Origin: Acanthaster planci
Taxonomy: Eukaryota; Echinodermata; Asteroidea; Valvatida; Acanthasteridae
Length of the DNA stretch: 64,000 nucleotides
Direction of reading: 5' to 3'
Assembly: GCF_001949145.1 (NCBI RefSeq)
Contig: NW_019091365.1
Location: forward strand, 2,116,549-2,180,548
Part shown: one piece after another, positions 52,601 through 62,800 of the stretch
How positions within the stretch are numbered: position 1 is the first letter of the stretch
Layout: each line of letters begins with the position of its first letter
Program-made: the position numbers and the translations under genes
Notes under the pieces: model-generated
The model's database searches: none
Told to the model about the DNA's origin: nothing
Seen by the model: the letters and a program-made list of their open reading frames with translations, nothing else

Positions 52601-53444
52601 CTATTCAAATTAACTCCAACAAAAGCATCTTTTTGTCACTTTTCACCCTGTTACTTGTTGCTGGTCTTGTGCGTAGTCTTGTGAAAGGTCTTGGAATGTC
52701 TTGAATACAACACTGGTGTTCACTTTGCAACTTTTCGTCCTTAGTAGCTCTTAGTAGCTTATGCCAGTGAAAACTACCAGCAGCCTTCAGTTAACCAAGA
52801 GTCAAGTTTGCCTGGTACCCAGCAAAACCTAGTGGTTGACTAATGGTATCTGATCGAATTTAGCCAATGGTTACTGCAGTTATTGCTTGGGGGCTTGATT
52901 GCAACCAGTTTTTTAACAAGACATATTACTGGGTGTTATAAGAATTCTGACAATTTGGACACCCAGTGTTTGACTTTTTGAATGTTGCAGTGGGCCACTA
53001 TATAATTTCAAAGGTCTCCGGCTAGGAAAAATAAGCCAAAATATTGCTTATTGTCGTCCTCTTTGTTTTAAAGTAGAGATTTTTTTTCACTTAACAGTGT
53101 ACTATGTTCAAAATGTCAAGTAAACCTTTTTTGTGTGTCTTTCCATCAGAAGTAAACCAGTCTTGTCAGAATTATGCACCAGCATATGTTACAATTCAGT
53201 GACCATCTTTTTTACCTCATAGACTTCTCAACGTTACTTAATCTTAGCACATGTTTTGTTTTATCCGTAGAAGCGGCCGGGAGGTTTTGAGGAATCTAAG
53301 CAGGAGGCCTCGTCATCATTTGCAGGGAGCAAGGCCAAACAGACAGCCAGCAGTGTGCTGCAAGGACTGAGTGAACTATGGGACGAGAAACAGTATGAGA
53401 CAGAGTACAACCTGGACAGCTTCATGCAGTCGTTGTCCAGTTGA
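17560..53444 (+). CDS. BTAF1: BTAF1 / Mot1 homologue, TBP-associated SNF2 ATPase, 39 coding exons
   Basis: This is the B-TFIID subunit (TAF172; yeast Mot1) that uses ATP to strip TATA-binding protein from DNA in the nucleus. I traced 39 coding exons whose phases all fit. Their 5,664 bases are exactly 1,888 codons, or 1,887 residues plus stop, close to the 1,849 of human BTAF1. The order is N-terminal HEAT repeats, the family-specific middle domain (DUF3535), more HEAT repeats, an SNF2 ATPase and a short C-terminal tail. Exon positions are given in the four block entries that follow. Key helicase residues are present: Walker A DDMGLGKT (42237-42260), DEGH box (44474-44485) and motif [12 protein letters not shown] (51379-51408). 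The 11-base first exon is the least certain part. Introns carry several MITEs and SINEs. The gene appears intact. Confidence 0.93.
18370..18438. mobile_element. Tiny TTAA-ended element (TTAACCCTAAC family)
   Basis: It starts TTAACCCTAACCCC and ends GTGTTAGGATTAA, so the termini are imperfect inverted repeats with TTAA at both edges; 69 bp. The related copies lie at 39539-39597 and near 60370-60440. Because of CCCTAA it looks telomere-like, but it is not a tandem array. It sits in BTAF1 intron 1. Confidence 0.5.
21782..21933. mobile_element. Possible diverged MITE of the GGCCAAG family
   Basis: The right end (on the minus strand GGCCAAGTTCAGTCAATGAC) resembles the end of the element at 33242-33370. 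The left end GGCCTAGTCCCAATTGCCAC is a weak inverted partner. In BTAF1 intron 4. Low confidence, because the arms are only loosely alike. Confidence 0.35.
23844..24428 (+). mobile_element. TTAA-flanked non-autonomous DNA element, copy 1
   Basis: About 585 bp in BTAF1 intron 4 and alike over its whole length to 43673-44233 read on the opposite strand. Shared blocks include AGCCGGGGAGCC, GAAA.CGGACAAA, ACAAAAGACC.AGCTGCTGGG, ACAATACTGCTGCATGCT, CACAATCTGGGCTCT, and AGAGTAGCCA.CAGACAGTCA. The right end is AACCCGGCAGCAAGTGGTTAA; the left end is a mutated inverse of it. TTAA at the termini suits piggyBac- or Kolobok-type mobilisation. There is no transposase frame. Confidence 0.75.
25549..25622 (+). 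repeat. tRNA-derived SINE head, plus strand
   Basis: The A box (TGACCTAGTAGG) and B box (GAGTTCAAATCC) are about 50 bases apart, as in a tRNA. A non-tRNA body follows. It lies in BTAF1 intron 6, in the same orientation as the gene. Confidence 0.5.
28060..28437 (-). repeat. tRNA-SINE, copy A (same family as 34379-34711)
   Basis: On the minus strand it starts with an A box (TGGCCTAGTGG) and TTAGGGTTTGTAGC, then a degenerate B box (GTGTGAATCC). The body carries ACATGTTGTGACTTTGGAC and CCCAGGAGTAAATGGGTACC, and the tail is a short TTATTATTAG. Every block recurs in the same order in 34379-34711. It lies in BTAF1 intron 7, antisense to the gene and just upstream of exon 8. Confidence 0.8.
29655..40470 (+). 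CDS. BTAF1: BTAF1 exons 9-24: HEAT repeats and BTAF1-specific middle domain
   Basis: Exons: 29655-29750, 30344-30520, 30895-31035, 31702-31947, 32453-32560, 33076-33225, 33720-33865, 34139-34304, 35196-35306, 35523-35581, 36105-36269, 36940-37057, 37236-37532, 38102-38372, 39746-39852 and 40120-40470. Family landmarks: [108 protein letters not shown]-like [15 protein letters not shown], and [20 protein letters not shown]. In the family this alpha-solenoid wraps TBP and couples it to the motor. Exons 18-19 (35523-36269) are the least conserved, but they keep frame and end in a helical stretch before the conserved exon 20. Exon 24 is the longest (351 bases) and strikingly GC-rich against its introns. 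Confidence 0.9.
33242..33370. mobile_element. Short MITE with GGCCAAG termini
   Basis: GGCCAAGTTAGATCAGTGAC on the left pairs with GGCCAAGGTTGGTCAGCAAC read from the right end on the opposite strand. Pairing continues through ACCA(T/C)TTGT and ACTGG. About 129 bp, non-coding, in BTAF1 intron 14. No clear target duplication. Confidence 0.55.
34379..34711 (-). repeat. tRNA-SINE, copy B (same family as 28060-28437)
   Basis: On the minus strand: A box region TAGCCTGATGGTTAGGG, B box GGGTTCGAACCC, then ACATGTTGTGATCTTGGGCA, CTCTCTACCCAGGAGTAAAT, and a tail of ATT repeats (AATAATAATAAT on the plus strand at 34380-34391). This copy is better preserved than copy A. It lies in BTAF1 intron 16, antisense to the gene. 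The simple tail suggests mobilisation by a LINE that recognises a short repeat tail, not a poly(A) tail. Confidence 0.8.
39539..39597. mobile_element. 59-bp TTAA-ended inverted repeat
   Basis: TTAACCCTAACA at the left is matched exactly by TGTTAGGGTTAA at the right, and CAGTCC pairs with GGACTG inside. TTAA forms both edges. It can fold into a hairpin and belongs to the small TTAACCCTAAC group. It lies in BTAF1 intron 22. Confidence 0.6.
41568..52116 (+). CDS. BTAF1: BTAF1 exons 25-38: SNF2/Swi2 ATPase motor
   Basis: Exons: 41568-41720, 42180-42317, 42749-42900, 43270-43347, 44446-44575, 45077-45218, 45733-45863, 46395-46520, 47818-47966, 48717-48863, 49399-49476, 50405-50534, 51373-51464 and 52008-52116. 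Motifs in order: [20 protein letters not shown] (Q-motif region), DDMGLGKT (I), [12 protein letters not shown] (Ia), [11 protein letters not shown] (Ib region), ILDEGH (II), [20 protein letters not shown] (III), [34 protein letters not shown] (IV), [33 protein letters not shown] (V) and [17 protein letters not shown] (VI). Walker A is near residue 1316, DEGH near 1429 and motif VI near 1766. All catalytic residues I can check are intact, so an active translocase is expected. The donor after exon 31 is partly built by an inserted MITE. Confidence 0.95.
43673..44233 (-). mobile_element. TTAA-flanked non-autonomous DNA element, copy 2
   Basis: 561 bp with intact TTAA at both edges (43673-43676 and 44230-44233). 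The termini are inverted: TTAACCGCTTCGTGACGGG on the left, TTAACCACTTTGCACC from the right. The body matches 23844-24428 throughout in opposite orientation. It lies in BTAF1 intron 28 and is non-coding. The superfamily (piggyBac-like) is inferred from TTAA plus CC-starting ends. Confidence 0.8.
45868..46286. mobile_element. 419-bp MITE with TAA duplication, inserted in a BTAF1 splice donor
   Basis: The left end GGGCCGGTGACCATTTAGAC is mirrored at the right end (GGGCCGGCGACCATTTAGAC on the minus strand); the arms run on through CCGGTTTG.AAAGGGCCCCC for about 45 bases. TAA stands directly outside both ends (45865-45867 and 46287-46289). A 3-bp TAA duplication and GG-starting ends suit PIF/Harbinger-type (Tourist-like) MITEs. 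Exon 31 of BTAF1 ends at 45863, so the donor GTAAGG is half host (GTAA) and half element (GG). Confidence 0.85.
53271..53444 (+). CDS. BTAF1: BTAF1 exon 39: C-terminal tail and stop codon
   Basis: The exon follows TTTATCCGTAG and encodes 57 residues and a TGA. The middle is Ser/Lys-rich and variable. The end ([20 protein letters not shown] then QSLSS) matches the conserved C-terminal end of BTAF1 proteins. This fixes the 3' end of the coding region. Confidence 0.9.
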   Translation, partial: KRPGGFEESKQEASSSFAGSKAKQTASSVLQGLSELWDEKQYETEYNLDSFMQSLSS

Positions 53445-55205
53445 TACCATGTGTCCACGTGATGTATCGTCTTATTGACTTGTATCAGCTTTGTGCCCAA
53501 CCTGGTGAGGGGGCAAGCTCTTGTGAAAGCCCAGCTACAGGGGAAGGGCACCAACCCTCCTCTGGTTCAACGTGCACTGTTCATCCTGCAGTTCTCCCAC
53601 CAGCCTAGTCAAAGTGTGCTTGTGTCAGCTCAGCCAGTCGTTTTCATAAAAGGTTTCAATCAGACAAACAAAATTGTGGTTAGGTCACCTATTATTCTGC
53701 CCTGAGCATTCGGTGCATGTAATTGCTTGTGCATCAGTTTTGACCTGATTGACCCATGAAACAAAATCAGTGCAATGAGAAGTTTGAGGAAAGACCAATA
53801 GCATGAAAGTACCTTTAAATGGGGCCCATGGGTACCAGCAAACATTTGTTCACATATGAAGAACGTGAAAAAAATGTGAGAGCAAGGGTTAAGCTTGACA
53901 GTGACACTAGCCCTCTTGTGTCTGAATCATGCTTGGCTGTGGCTGGTTGTACACACACTTAGCTCTGGGAGATGGCCGCAGCCACTATCCACTGGCTGCC
54001 ACGAACATGCATGCAATTTGCAACCATTACCAAATAATAACAACATAGCCTCCCACTCAATGTAGAGTCTAAACATGGCCAGTACATCGTTGTCCACATG
54101 ACCTCAGATGGAAAGTATCTAATTTGAAAATCAAACACAGGCACCCATGCCTTGTCAGAATTCCTTAGTTTTTGAGAAGTCAGGAAAAATGGAGTGGAAA
54201 CAGTGCATTATAGCCACTCTTTTGATTTGCTTATGTATGGCGCTCAACACAGGTTTCTCTCGCTAGTTACTCATGAATATAGCCAAAGTTTGCATATAGG
54301 CTGCATCCGAATCTCTTGTATAGAGCTAGGTCTAGGTCTTTGCTCCATTGGAAATGCATGGAGACGTGCAGACAATAGACCTAGCCGTAGCTCTGGAATC
54401 CCGTTTCGGACACGGCCATAATCTCCACTTCAGTAACAATAACAACTGGCAGCTGGCACCCTGATACAAGATGGTTTACACACCCTAGTCACCATGAATA
54501 CATGCACATCCTTGCTAATCAGACTTCAGGAAAGGCATCATTCTCAAGGTGCAAAGTAATCATAAAAAGTCCAGATGCTTGGGCACTCTGTCTGTCCTGA
54601 ACTCATAGATACTTCTGATACCAGGTCAGGTTTCCAGTCTTATAGATATTTGATTTAACGTAATCCATGCCGCCCTCTCTTGGCACATATTTTCAGTCTT
54701 TAAGTAATTTGAAGTCCCACCTACTTGTAGATTCAATGTTACTTGTACTTCTTGATAGTATTTGCCGCATGTACATTGATTTACCATATATCAGAAGTGG
54801 CTTAATGAAAAGATCTTTCTCCCTTTTAGAGTATTACCAGGATGACCAAGTTCAAGCCCCTGTCGTTGATTGTATGGTACCATTTCATGATTCACTGAAA
54901 TATTTATTTGCAAAATGGTAACCAACCAACAGCTTTCAGACGGTTGTTTTAATTTCCCAGATTTCACTTCTCTCCTTTTCAGATTGAGCATTGGATTTAA
55001 AGATTTTTATAGTGGAACTAGTGTGAACTTAAATGTTCTTTGGCAGATATTTGAGTTAGTGACAAAAATGTTACTGTTGAAAAAGAAATTGCAGAGAAAT
55101 GGATTTTCTTCTTGAGACATTAGCAAATGATACGGTGAATGGATCATCAATAACTTAATTTTTGACAGGTATGTAACTGAATTAATCACTTTGAAACTGT
55201 TCAAA

Positions 55206-55211
55206 AATAAA
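55206..55211 (+). terminator. Candidate poly(A) signal AATAAA for BTAF1
   Basis: Canonical hexamer about 1.76 kb after the BTAF1 stop codon. It is the only canonical one I noticed in this interval on the plus strand. Candidate only. Confidence 0.3.
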
Positions 55212-55495
55212 GGTAACATTGTGTAGTCATTTTTGGAGTTGTTGTTCAAATGTATAGGTTTTGTATAAAAGATTTATATTACAGTCAAATTTGAAAAGTC
55301 TACAATAGCATTTGTTTTGTTACAAATGAAAAAGACAAGTTCAATAACCCTGTGTTCAGCACCATTATAATCAGTTGTAGTCAGTTGCTAGATTGGTTAT
55401 CTAGTTTGTAGGTGCTTTGGTTAGTCTGTTGGTCGCTTTGTCATACTGGTGAGTTGATCATGCCAGTCGATATGGGCAATATTTGTGTCACCAAT

Positions 55496-55618
55496 GGTGA
55501 AACAAGTTGGTCAGTCAGTAAGTCGGTCAGTAGGATTATACAATATCCCATCTCAAAAAGGTGAAACAGTTTGGTCAGTCAGTAAGTCGGTCAGTTGGAT
55601 CATACAATATCCCATCTT
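55496..55618. repeat. Tandem duplication, two ~64-bp units
   Basis: Unit 1 starts at 55496 and unit 2 at 55560. Both read GGTGAAACA, GGTCAGTCAGTAAGTCGGTC, AGT.GGAT.ATACAATATCCC and ATCT. The few differences imply a fairly recent duplication. GGTCAGTCAGTAAGTCGGTC itself contains shorter GTCAGT-type repeats. Confidence 0.75.
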
Positions 55619-55913
55619 AATCAGCACTTTCATGGTTGTTACATTTGTGTGAACTGGCTTTATGGCTGGCTTGTTTGAGGTAACTGACTCCAGACTGTGC
55701 AAATTGTCTTTTTTTTCCTGTTTTTCAAATTATGCAGTTAATGCACTTGTCGGAGCAGTGAAAGTTTTGTGAATGGGGGTGATTCAAAAGTGAAAATGGA
55801 CGGCAAAATTTTTACATGTATTTTGAAAGAAAAGAGCCCGGGGCACATTTCTTCACTGGCGTCTTCACTAAACTCTGCTGTAGTTATCCAGTATCACAGT
55901 TTTTTGTTGGGGT

Positions 55914-55950
55914 GTTTGTTTGTTTTGGTGTTTGTTTGTTTGTTTGTTTG
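55914..55950 (+). repeat. GTTT microsatellite
   Basis: Repeats of GTTT interrupted once by TTGGTG. Simple-sequence repeat with no other signal. Confidence 0.7.
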
Positions 55951-56815
55951 GTTTATTTTCAGACGTATTGTTTTAAAGAAATTTGCCTTGAAAAAGTAAT
56001 TTGCCCTGCGAACAAGCGCACTGTTGTCATGACGGTCCTTTCAACTCCGATTATCAGCCCAGGCCAGCTCTCGCTCGACGTCACAGAACATGTCGACTCA
56101 AATTTACTAACCTGGATAGTAAGCCAGTCGAAAGACTTTGCCATTATTCGCAGTCGTTCATCGATTCGCATCTGGGCCAAAGAAGTATTGGTATCCTACC
56201 GTTGTCATCGCAGGATCCATACGTCTGGGCACCAGGCATACAAATTGCTAGAAAACAAACAGGAAATAGCGAATATGGACAGCGAGCAGGTTGTATTGTA
56301 ATCGCCATCTCAAATAGCCGTCACGTAAATTGCGTTTGCGTAGACTGTTCCACATGAACACTACATGAATGTTTTCCCTCGCCAATAACTCACTAAATGT
56401 AACATTTTTCACTGATAAAATTATTTGAAAGCGTGTTTGCCAACACTGGTGGCAGTAGAAAGTTGTACGAGAAAGGAACTTGCCACAGGGCACAGCTAGC
56501 AACAACAACATCCTTTCGACTGCGTGTTCGAGTGACAAACACCATCCCTGGCCATGATGGAGTGAAGTTTGTTAATGTCACTTTTTATCGCCTCGTTACA
56601 GCATTAAGATTAACCAGACCTCCTGTGCCATAACTTAAGTGGTTGGCGAAACGTCCTTCATAGAATTTGATGAGTGTTGTTCTCTCTACTTGAGAATCAG
56701 TCTGGTACTGAAACTCATCAATTAACCTTTGAAGACATTGGTACTTAATACTCCCACAAGCAGTAGCAAGTTGTTGTTGGTGCTGTTGATTTTTGAGACA
56801 ACACTGAGAGTCACC

Positions 56816-59800
56816 ATGGTGGAAGCAGTTGCGCTGTATAACTTTGAAAGGAGCAGTGAGGATGAATTATCCTTCAGGAAAGGACAAAAATTAGTTGTAA
56901 GTTTGCGCTGCTTGGTGTGTGATGAGCATAGTCTAAAGAGTCCTGTGATTGCTTAGGCTAGTGTAAATCGATTAATGGAGTTATTGCAGGATACCCTACA
57001 CTTGGAATACAAAACCCTGAAATCAGGTGGCTTTGCAGTCAGGATCACAAGCCTATGGTTTCAACATGCTATGGAGAGAACACACCTGCTAATGCTATGC
57101 CTCACCAACTGGGAACATGCACTGCTGCGTGGTTGATATGGTTGAGGAAGAAATGAAACAAAATGAATGTGAATAGCTGAAGCTGACAGTTCTGTGTTTG
57201 ACTGTCATGGTTTTCAAGTGTCACAAGTACCAATAAGTTCAAAACGGGGTACCCACTACTTTTAGTATCTGTAGGTTAAGATTACAAATTTGTTGTCTTT
57301 TGTGACACGTAAAAAGTGTGATGGTCGGATACGTAATTCTTCCAAGAAAAAAGATGGAAACAATTTTAAATGCAAACCAACCATCCAGTCACCTACTTTT
57401 TCACCTGTAAAGTGGCAGTCTTTTGGTTCATTGTGCTACATGTATCGTTGAGAACAAAGCGGGCACATAATATTAGGGCCATAGTTAAACACTTCTAGCT
57501 GTCAGGTGTAAATGACTAATGGCTTTGGTTTTATCTCATTTGCATAACAAAGAGAATGCTACATTGTTTAAATCCTGATATGTTCAGAGTTCTTCATACC
57601 TGTTACCTATAAGAGTTAATGTCACAGTTAATAGTCGACTGCAAAGCCCTTGTTCTTGATGACAGCATCCAGGCAGTTTGTGTACATGTAGCTGTTCACA
57701 AGGGTTTGGCACAGCTCTACGGGAATCTTGGCCCATTCTTCCTTGGCGAACACCTCTAGCTCTTTCAGGTTAGAGAATCTACGGGCATGCACCTTGGACT
57801 TCATGGTTTTCCCACAGGTTTTTGATGGGATTCAGGCCTGGGCTTTGGCTTGGCCGTGGTAGCACCTCCACGTTGTTAATCCTGGAACAATTTCTTGACT
57901 GCCTTTGCCTGTTGGTACTGGTACATGTATGTCCAGTTGGAGCCGAGATGGAGATTTTCTGCAGACTGTTTGACATTGTCCTGCATAATCTGGATGTACT
58001 ACTCTATCTTCATAATTCCATCCATTTTTATTAGATTACCAGGCCCACTTGCAGAGAAACAACTCTACAATAAGAAGCCCCCCTCCCAAACTTCACGGTC
58101 GGCACAGTGTTCTTTCTTGTGCCAAACAAAGGAAACAGTCCTGTGGCCAAACAGCTCCATGTTCATCTCATCTGACCATAGAACTGATGACCAGAAACTT
58201 TGAGCCTTGTCTTGGTGCCCTCTGACAAATGGGAGTTGAGCTTTTCGATGCCTGTGAGTGAGGAGAGGGGTCTTTCTTGGACAAAGCCCATGTAGCCCTT
58301 CCTTGTGCAGTGTGCAACGGATTGTCTGCGTTGAAACCTTTGTGCCCATCTCACCCAAGCTGTCCTGAAGTGCCTTGATGATTGTTCTGGGTTGGAATGG
58401 GCCTCACGGCACATTTTCCTTACCAGACAAGGAGACACCTTTAGCTTCCACCCACGCTTGCTGATATTTTTCACAGTACTGAACTTCTTGTACTTCTTGA
58501 CGATGAACTGTACAGTGGAAATGGGCATTCACAGTGCTCATGTGGAGAACCTTGCTGAGTTCCATAGTTTTCGCCATGTTCACTTCAATTGAGGAAGACT
58601 CCGTGATTGCACTTTAATACTTTAGAAGCAGAGTGCTGACAATGACATTCCACAAATTAATTGCAAAAGATGACATTCCCAACAGATTCCTAGAGGCTGT
58701 ATGCATTGTTGCATATATTCAAAACATGCAGAATCTTGGGAATGTCTTGAGCATGTACATTTCAGAGGAATATGGCCAAATACCATGACATGCAGAAGGG
58801 TATGCCGAGTTTAAACAAACAATTTATGCAAATGAGTTAAAAACCAAAGCCATTAGTCATTTATACCTGACAGCTAAAAGTATTCAACTATGTCCCTAAT
58901 ATTATGTGCCCACTTTTCATTCTTTAGAAAAACACACAAAACCTGAGTTTATAAGGGATATGAATAATTTTGTTAACTGTAGCTACAGTGCAACCACTCC
59001 ACCATGCCAGCTATGAGGTGACAGTTTTAAATTTGGAGGGTGGAATATACTGCAATGAGCAAGTTCATTTCATGTATGCGTTCCATCCCCCTCAAAAAAA
59101 AAATTGCAGTATTTCATGCCATACCATTACATGTAGGTCATTGGGATTATCAGTATATATCAGGATCAGTCCTGTTAACATGGTCACATAATGAGCCGCC
59201 CATCGGGTATGCCTTCACTGCATCAAGGGGACAATATACATGTAGGATTTGGTTATAGTCAGGACCCAGTTGTGGGGACATAAAGTTGTCTTTATTATTG
59301 GTTTGGGGTACCCACAATATCTGTGCTTCAACACTTGTAGATGGAGTAGTACCCACAACTGTGGAACAAGCATGTGTGAATGAACATGTATGCTTAAGCT
59401 GCTTTGATCATAAATGGGGCTACTGTGTACATGTGTGGGCTACATGTATGTCAGCTAATGAAAAGATCTATGTTTCTATTGGTTGCTGAGTACTACCATT
59501 ACAGTGTCCCAGATTTCAGAACTACATCCGTTCAATATCTGAAAAATAGGTCTGGGAACTAGATTGAAAAAATAGGACAGAATACATGTATGTATAGTTC
59601 CTTGTTGATACACATCTGTTAGTGTACATGTAGTTCAAGGGGGGTTAAAGCTGGGAAATTCCAGGTTTCAGTGGACATTTGGTCACTGACTTGATTATTG
59701 TAAGTATTAATTCTTGAACAAAACAGGTTTGCAAAAAAAGGGAAATGATACATTGTACATGTAACTTTTGTGTCTTGATTAAACGTTTTGTGTAAAATGT

Positions 59801-62800
59801 GGGTAATCAGGCATGTCAGGGGGTTGGTATCAGCGCGACCAGATTTCTACTTTTGTGGGGAATTGCCTGCTTGCAAATATTATTTTGTGACTTGAGAATT
59901 GATGTGTTGGTTATTCAGACCCATTTTTCTCTTCAATGAATCTAAAACCCACATTATGAGTAAAGGCACTGAAAGGTGCAAGAGGATGGCCAAATACTTC
60001 TAAAACAAAAAATCTCTGAAGAAAAATACTGGACAAAATGCAAAGATATACCTGCCTACTTGAAAGGTGCAGAGGGGGTGACATTCATTGTACATATGCT
60101 TCGGGAAAAGTAACTGGATTTTTCTTTTGACGAGCCCAATACAGACTACTTGGGTCTTTACTTTTGTTGTTTAACCCTTTGAAAATCATACCAATAGCAA
60201 TCAGCTTTTCCATTATTTAAAACTGTAATTGAATAGAAAATGATTTAATAAATCAAGGACAAGTAAAAAATGAAGCTGGTGGCTTAGCAGAGGAGGGAAA
60301 GTGGTTGATTGACAGTAACAAGTATAACATTAAAAGCATAACTTTGTTGGGTTCAGCATGGTTAGGGTTTTAACCCTAACCATGCTGAACCCAACAAAGT
60401 TATGCAGGATTTCAGTGATCCCTAGGGGGTTAGGGTTTACTTGAGATTGGGAAACAATGAGGGTTTGTTCATAAAATGCTGAGTAAAATGTTGACAGGCA
60501 GTAGGTCATGGGGTTATTTGTATGCATGTCACACAGAACAATTTGTATGACTTGTGAGCACCTTAAAAATGTTGACGTTCTCCTTGGCATTATCTCTGTA
60601 CTAAGCAGTTATGTACACGTAGTTGGAAAGTTCATTTTAATGCCATCTTGGCATTAAAGTACCACACATGTGAGTAATTTGATATTCCATTTGAACTATC
60701 ACTTTTGTGTAATTGGGGAAAAGATCAAAATAGAAACTGAAATTCGTAAACACCTGTGAAAGAGGGTTTGCCAGTGGATGAACCCATTGTTACTTGGCGG
60801 AGGAATTCTCAAAGAAATAGTTCATTCTCCAAATGACTGAATCATTGTATTGTCAAAAATTCAGTGATTTGAGCATGAGATCATTGTGGTTAACATTTGT
60901 ATTGTGTTCTATTTTTGATTCAGTAGTTGAGTACATGCATGTGTGTACATGTATGTACATGTAATTATACCAGATTAAGAAATTTCTACTGAAACGACAG
61001 CATGATGTTTCAGAATAGAAATATTAAAGTTTGCAAAATGTTCTTTGTTATGTCCCATCTTCCTTGCTTTGTTCATGGATCCATTATAATTTTCTCTGCA
61101 AATTGTCCAAAATCATGGTCAAGAGAGCAAAGTCATTGAAATTTGCCTCCAAAAACTGTAGATTTAGACTCCATCCTTATACTCCTCCAGGGGGTGTTTT
61201 TGAAAGAGAAATATTTCCAGTCCTTCAAAATCTCCATTGTGGGAAACAAATAGTTGGGTTCTATGTTTACATTCTTCAGTATTACAAATCCTGTGAAACA
61301 TCCCTGGATTTTGTAGGTTTATGGAGGCTTAAAGTTGCACCAAGCTGGGATTCAGCTGGGACATGGTGGAATCAGCTGAACTAGCGAGTTTCAATTTGTG
61401 TTCCGGTTACAGATACATAAAATCTATGAGGTTGTGCGTTAATGCGCCCTAGGAGGAAAGAAATGTGTCACTGGGATAAGCTGGACTTGTAATTAAAGTA
61501 AAATAACATAAACAGCCTCTGAGGCACCACGGAAATGCCACCAATGCATTTACTCTATGCATGAACTCTACATGTAAGGTTTCCAACTGTTCTAGTCAAA
61601 AACGGTGCTTGCAGAAGTTGGTCACCCCTTTGTTGTTTTTATTGATAGAATTATTGTTATTTCATGTTTTCATATTTAGATATTCAGGAAAGCCGAAGAA
61701 AACTGGTTCAGCGCTGCTGTTTATGATGGTGAAAAGTCAGGACTGATCCCAATGAATTATGTCAAAGTCAAACCATGCAGGTAAGTGACTGAATAAAATT
61801 TGTCGAGGCACTTTGAGCTTCTAATGAATGGAAGGAGTTGAAAATGTGCAGGGTATTTTGCAGGCCAGTAGGTATCCCTTTTTTCATGGCATCAACAGTA
61901 TTACCACTCTCGTTAACTTAACATGGAACAGGGTTTATCATATTCACCTGTGTTTTTCTTCTAAATAAAATGATAAATGAGTCTTGCAATATGCGAAAGT
62001 ACAGTGTAGATATACATTTGCATTTAAGTCCATTAAAGAATGGTATTTATTTAATGTGAGAATGAAAGGCAATAAGGAATGTTTTTTTTTCTCACTAATG
62101 AAAAAGTCCACTTTTTTTTTTGTACAAAGCTTCCTGCAACAAGTCACAAGAAGCGGTGCTGAATCCTTGCTGGACAAACAAAAAGATGGCGCATTTGTCA
62201 TTCGCAGGAGCGAGAGTGATCCTAGCAATGAAAAGAATTTCTCCTTGTCAGTCAAGTAAGCACACACTGTTTTGTGTCAACCTTTTTTCACTTAACGTGC
62301 AGAGATGTAGAGGGCAAAACATTTAATTTACAGATTCTTTAAAAATTCATGGACTGAATCAAAATAAGCATGGCTTTGTGAGAAGTTAGTGATTTCTGAA
62401 GCTTACTTCCTTGTGCCTCAGTTGGATTCCCAGTGGGATATGTGGATCAGAGCAGTGAAAGAAAAAAAGAATTTGTTCTCACTAATGCATTCTCTGGGAT
62501 TAAGCCAGCTTAACCCTCTCCCCACTGCTGTACACGTATATATTTGTGTTACTAGAAAAGGCCCACATGTACATGTATGCCTTTGTTGACTCAACTCTGG
62601 AGGAGTGAACTGCTGTTGAGGTGCATACGTTTCATACGGCAAAAAATTACTCATCCTGAAGATAATTCTGCCAATTGTATTATTACTTGCTGGAACTTGG
62701 TATATGTGGGGAGGGGATAAATCAAGGAATTTAAAGACAGCCTACCACTTGGTCTCACAGGTAACCCAAATCATCACCAGAAATCTTCTGGTGTACCAAA

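Larger units (their letters stand above)
53445..56815. other. BTAF1 3' UTR and GRB2-like upstream region
   Basis: No gene is recognised between the BTAF1 stop and the GRB2-like start. The first clear AATAAA on the plus strand is at 55206-55211. A two-unit tandem repeat lies at 55496-55618, and a GTTT microsatellite at about 55914-55950. The open frame at 55816-56301 has low-complexity origin (GTTT repeat) in its first half and no family likeness. The GRB2-like promoter should lie in about 56000-56800. Confidence 0.45.

Noticed and set aside
55816-56301. 161-codon open frame upstream of the GRB2-like gene
   Set aside because: Its first half is translated from a GTTT microsatellite, and the rest has no recognisable domain or splice support.
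60361-60440. Interstitial telomere repeat (TTAGGG)
   Set aside because: There is no tandem array; single TTAGGG/CCCTAA motifs are explained by a TTAACCCTAAC-ended mini-element.
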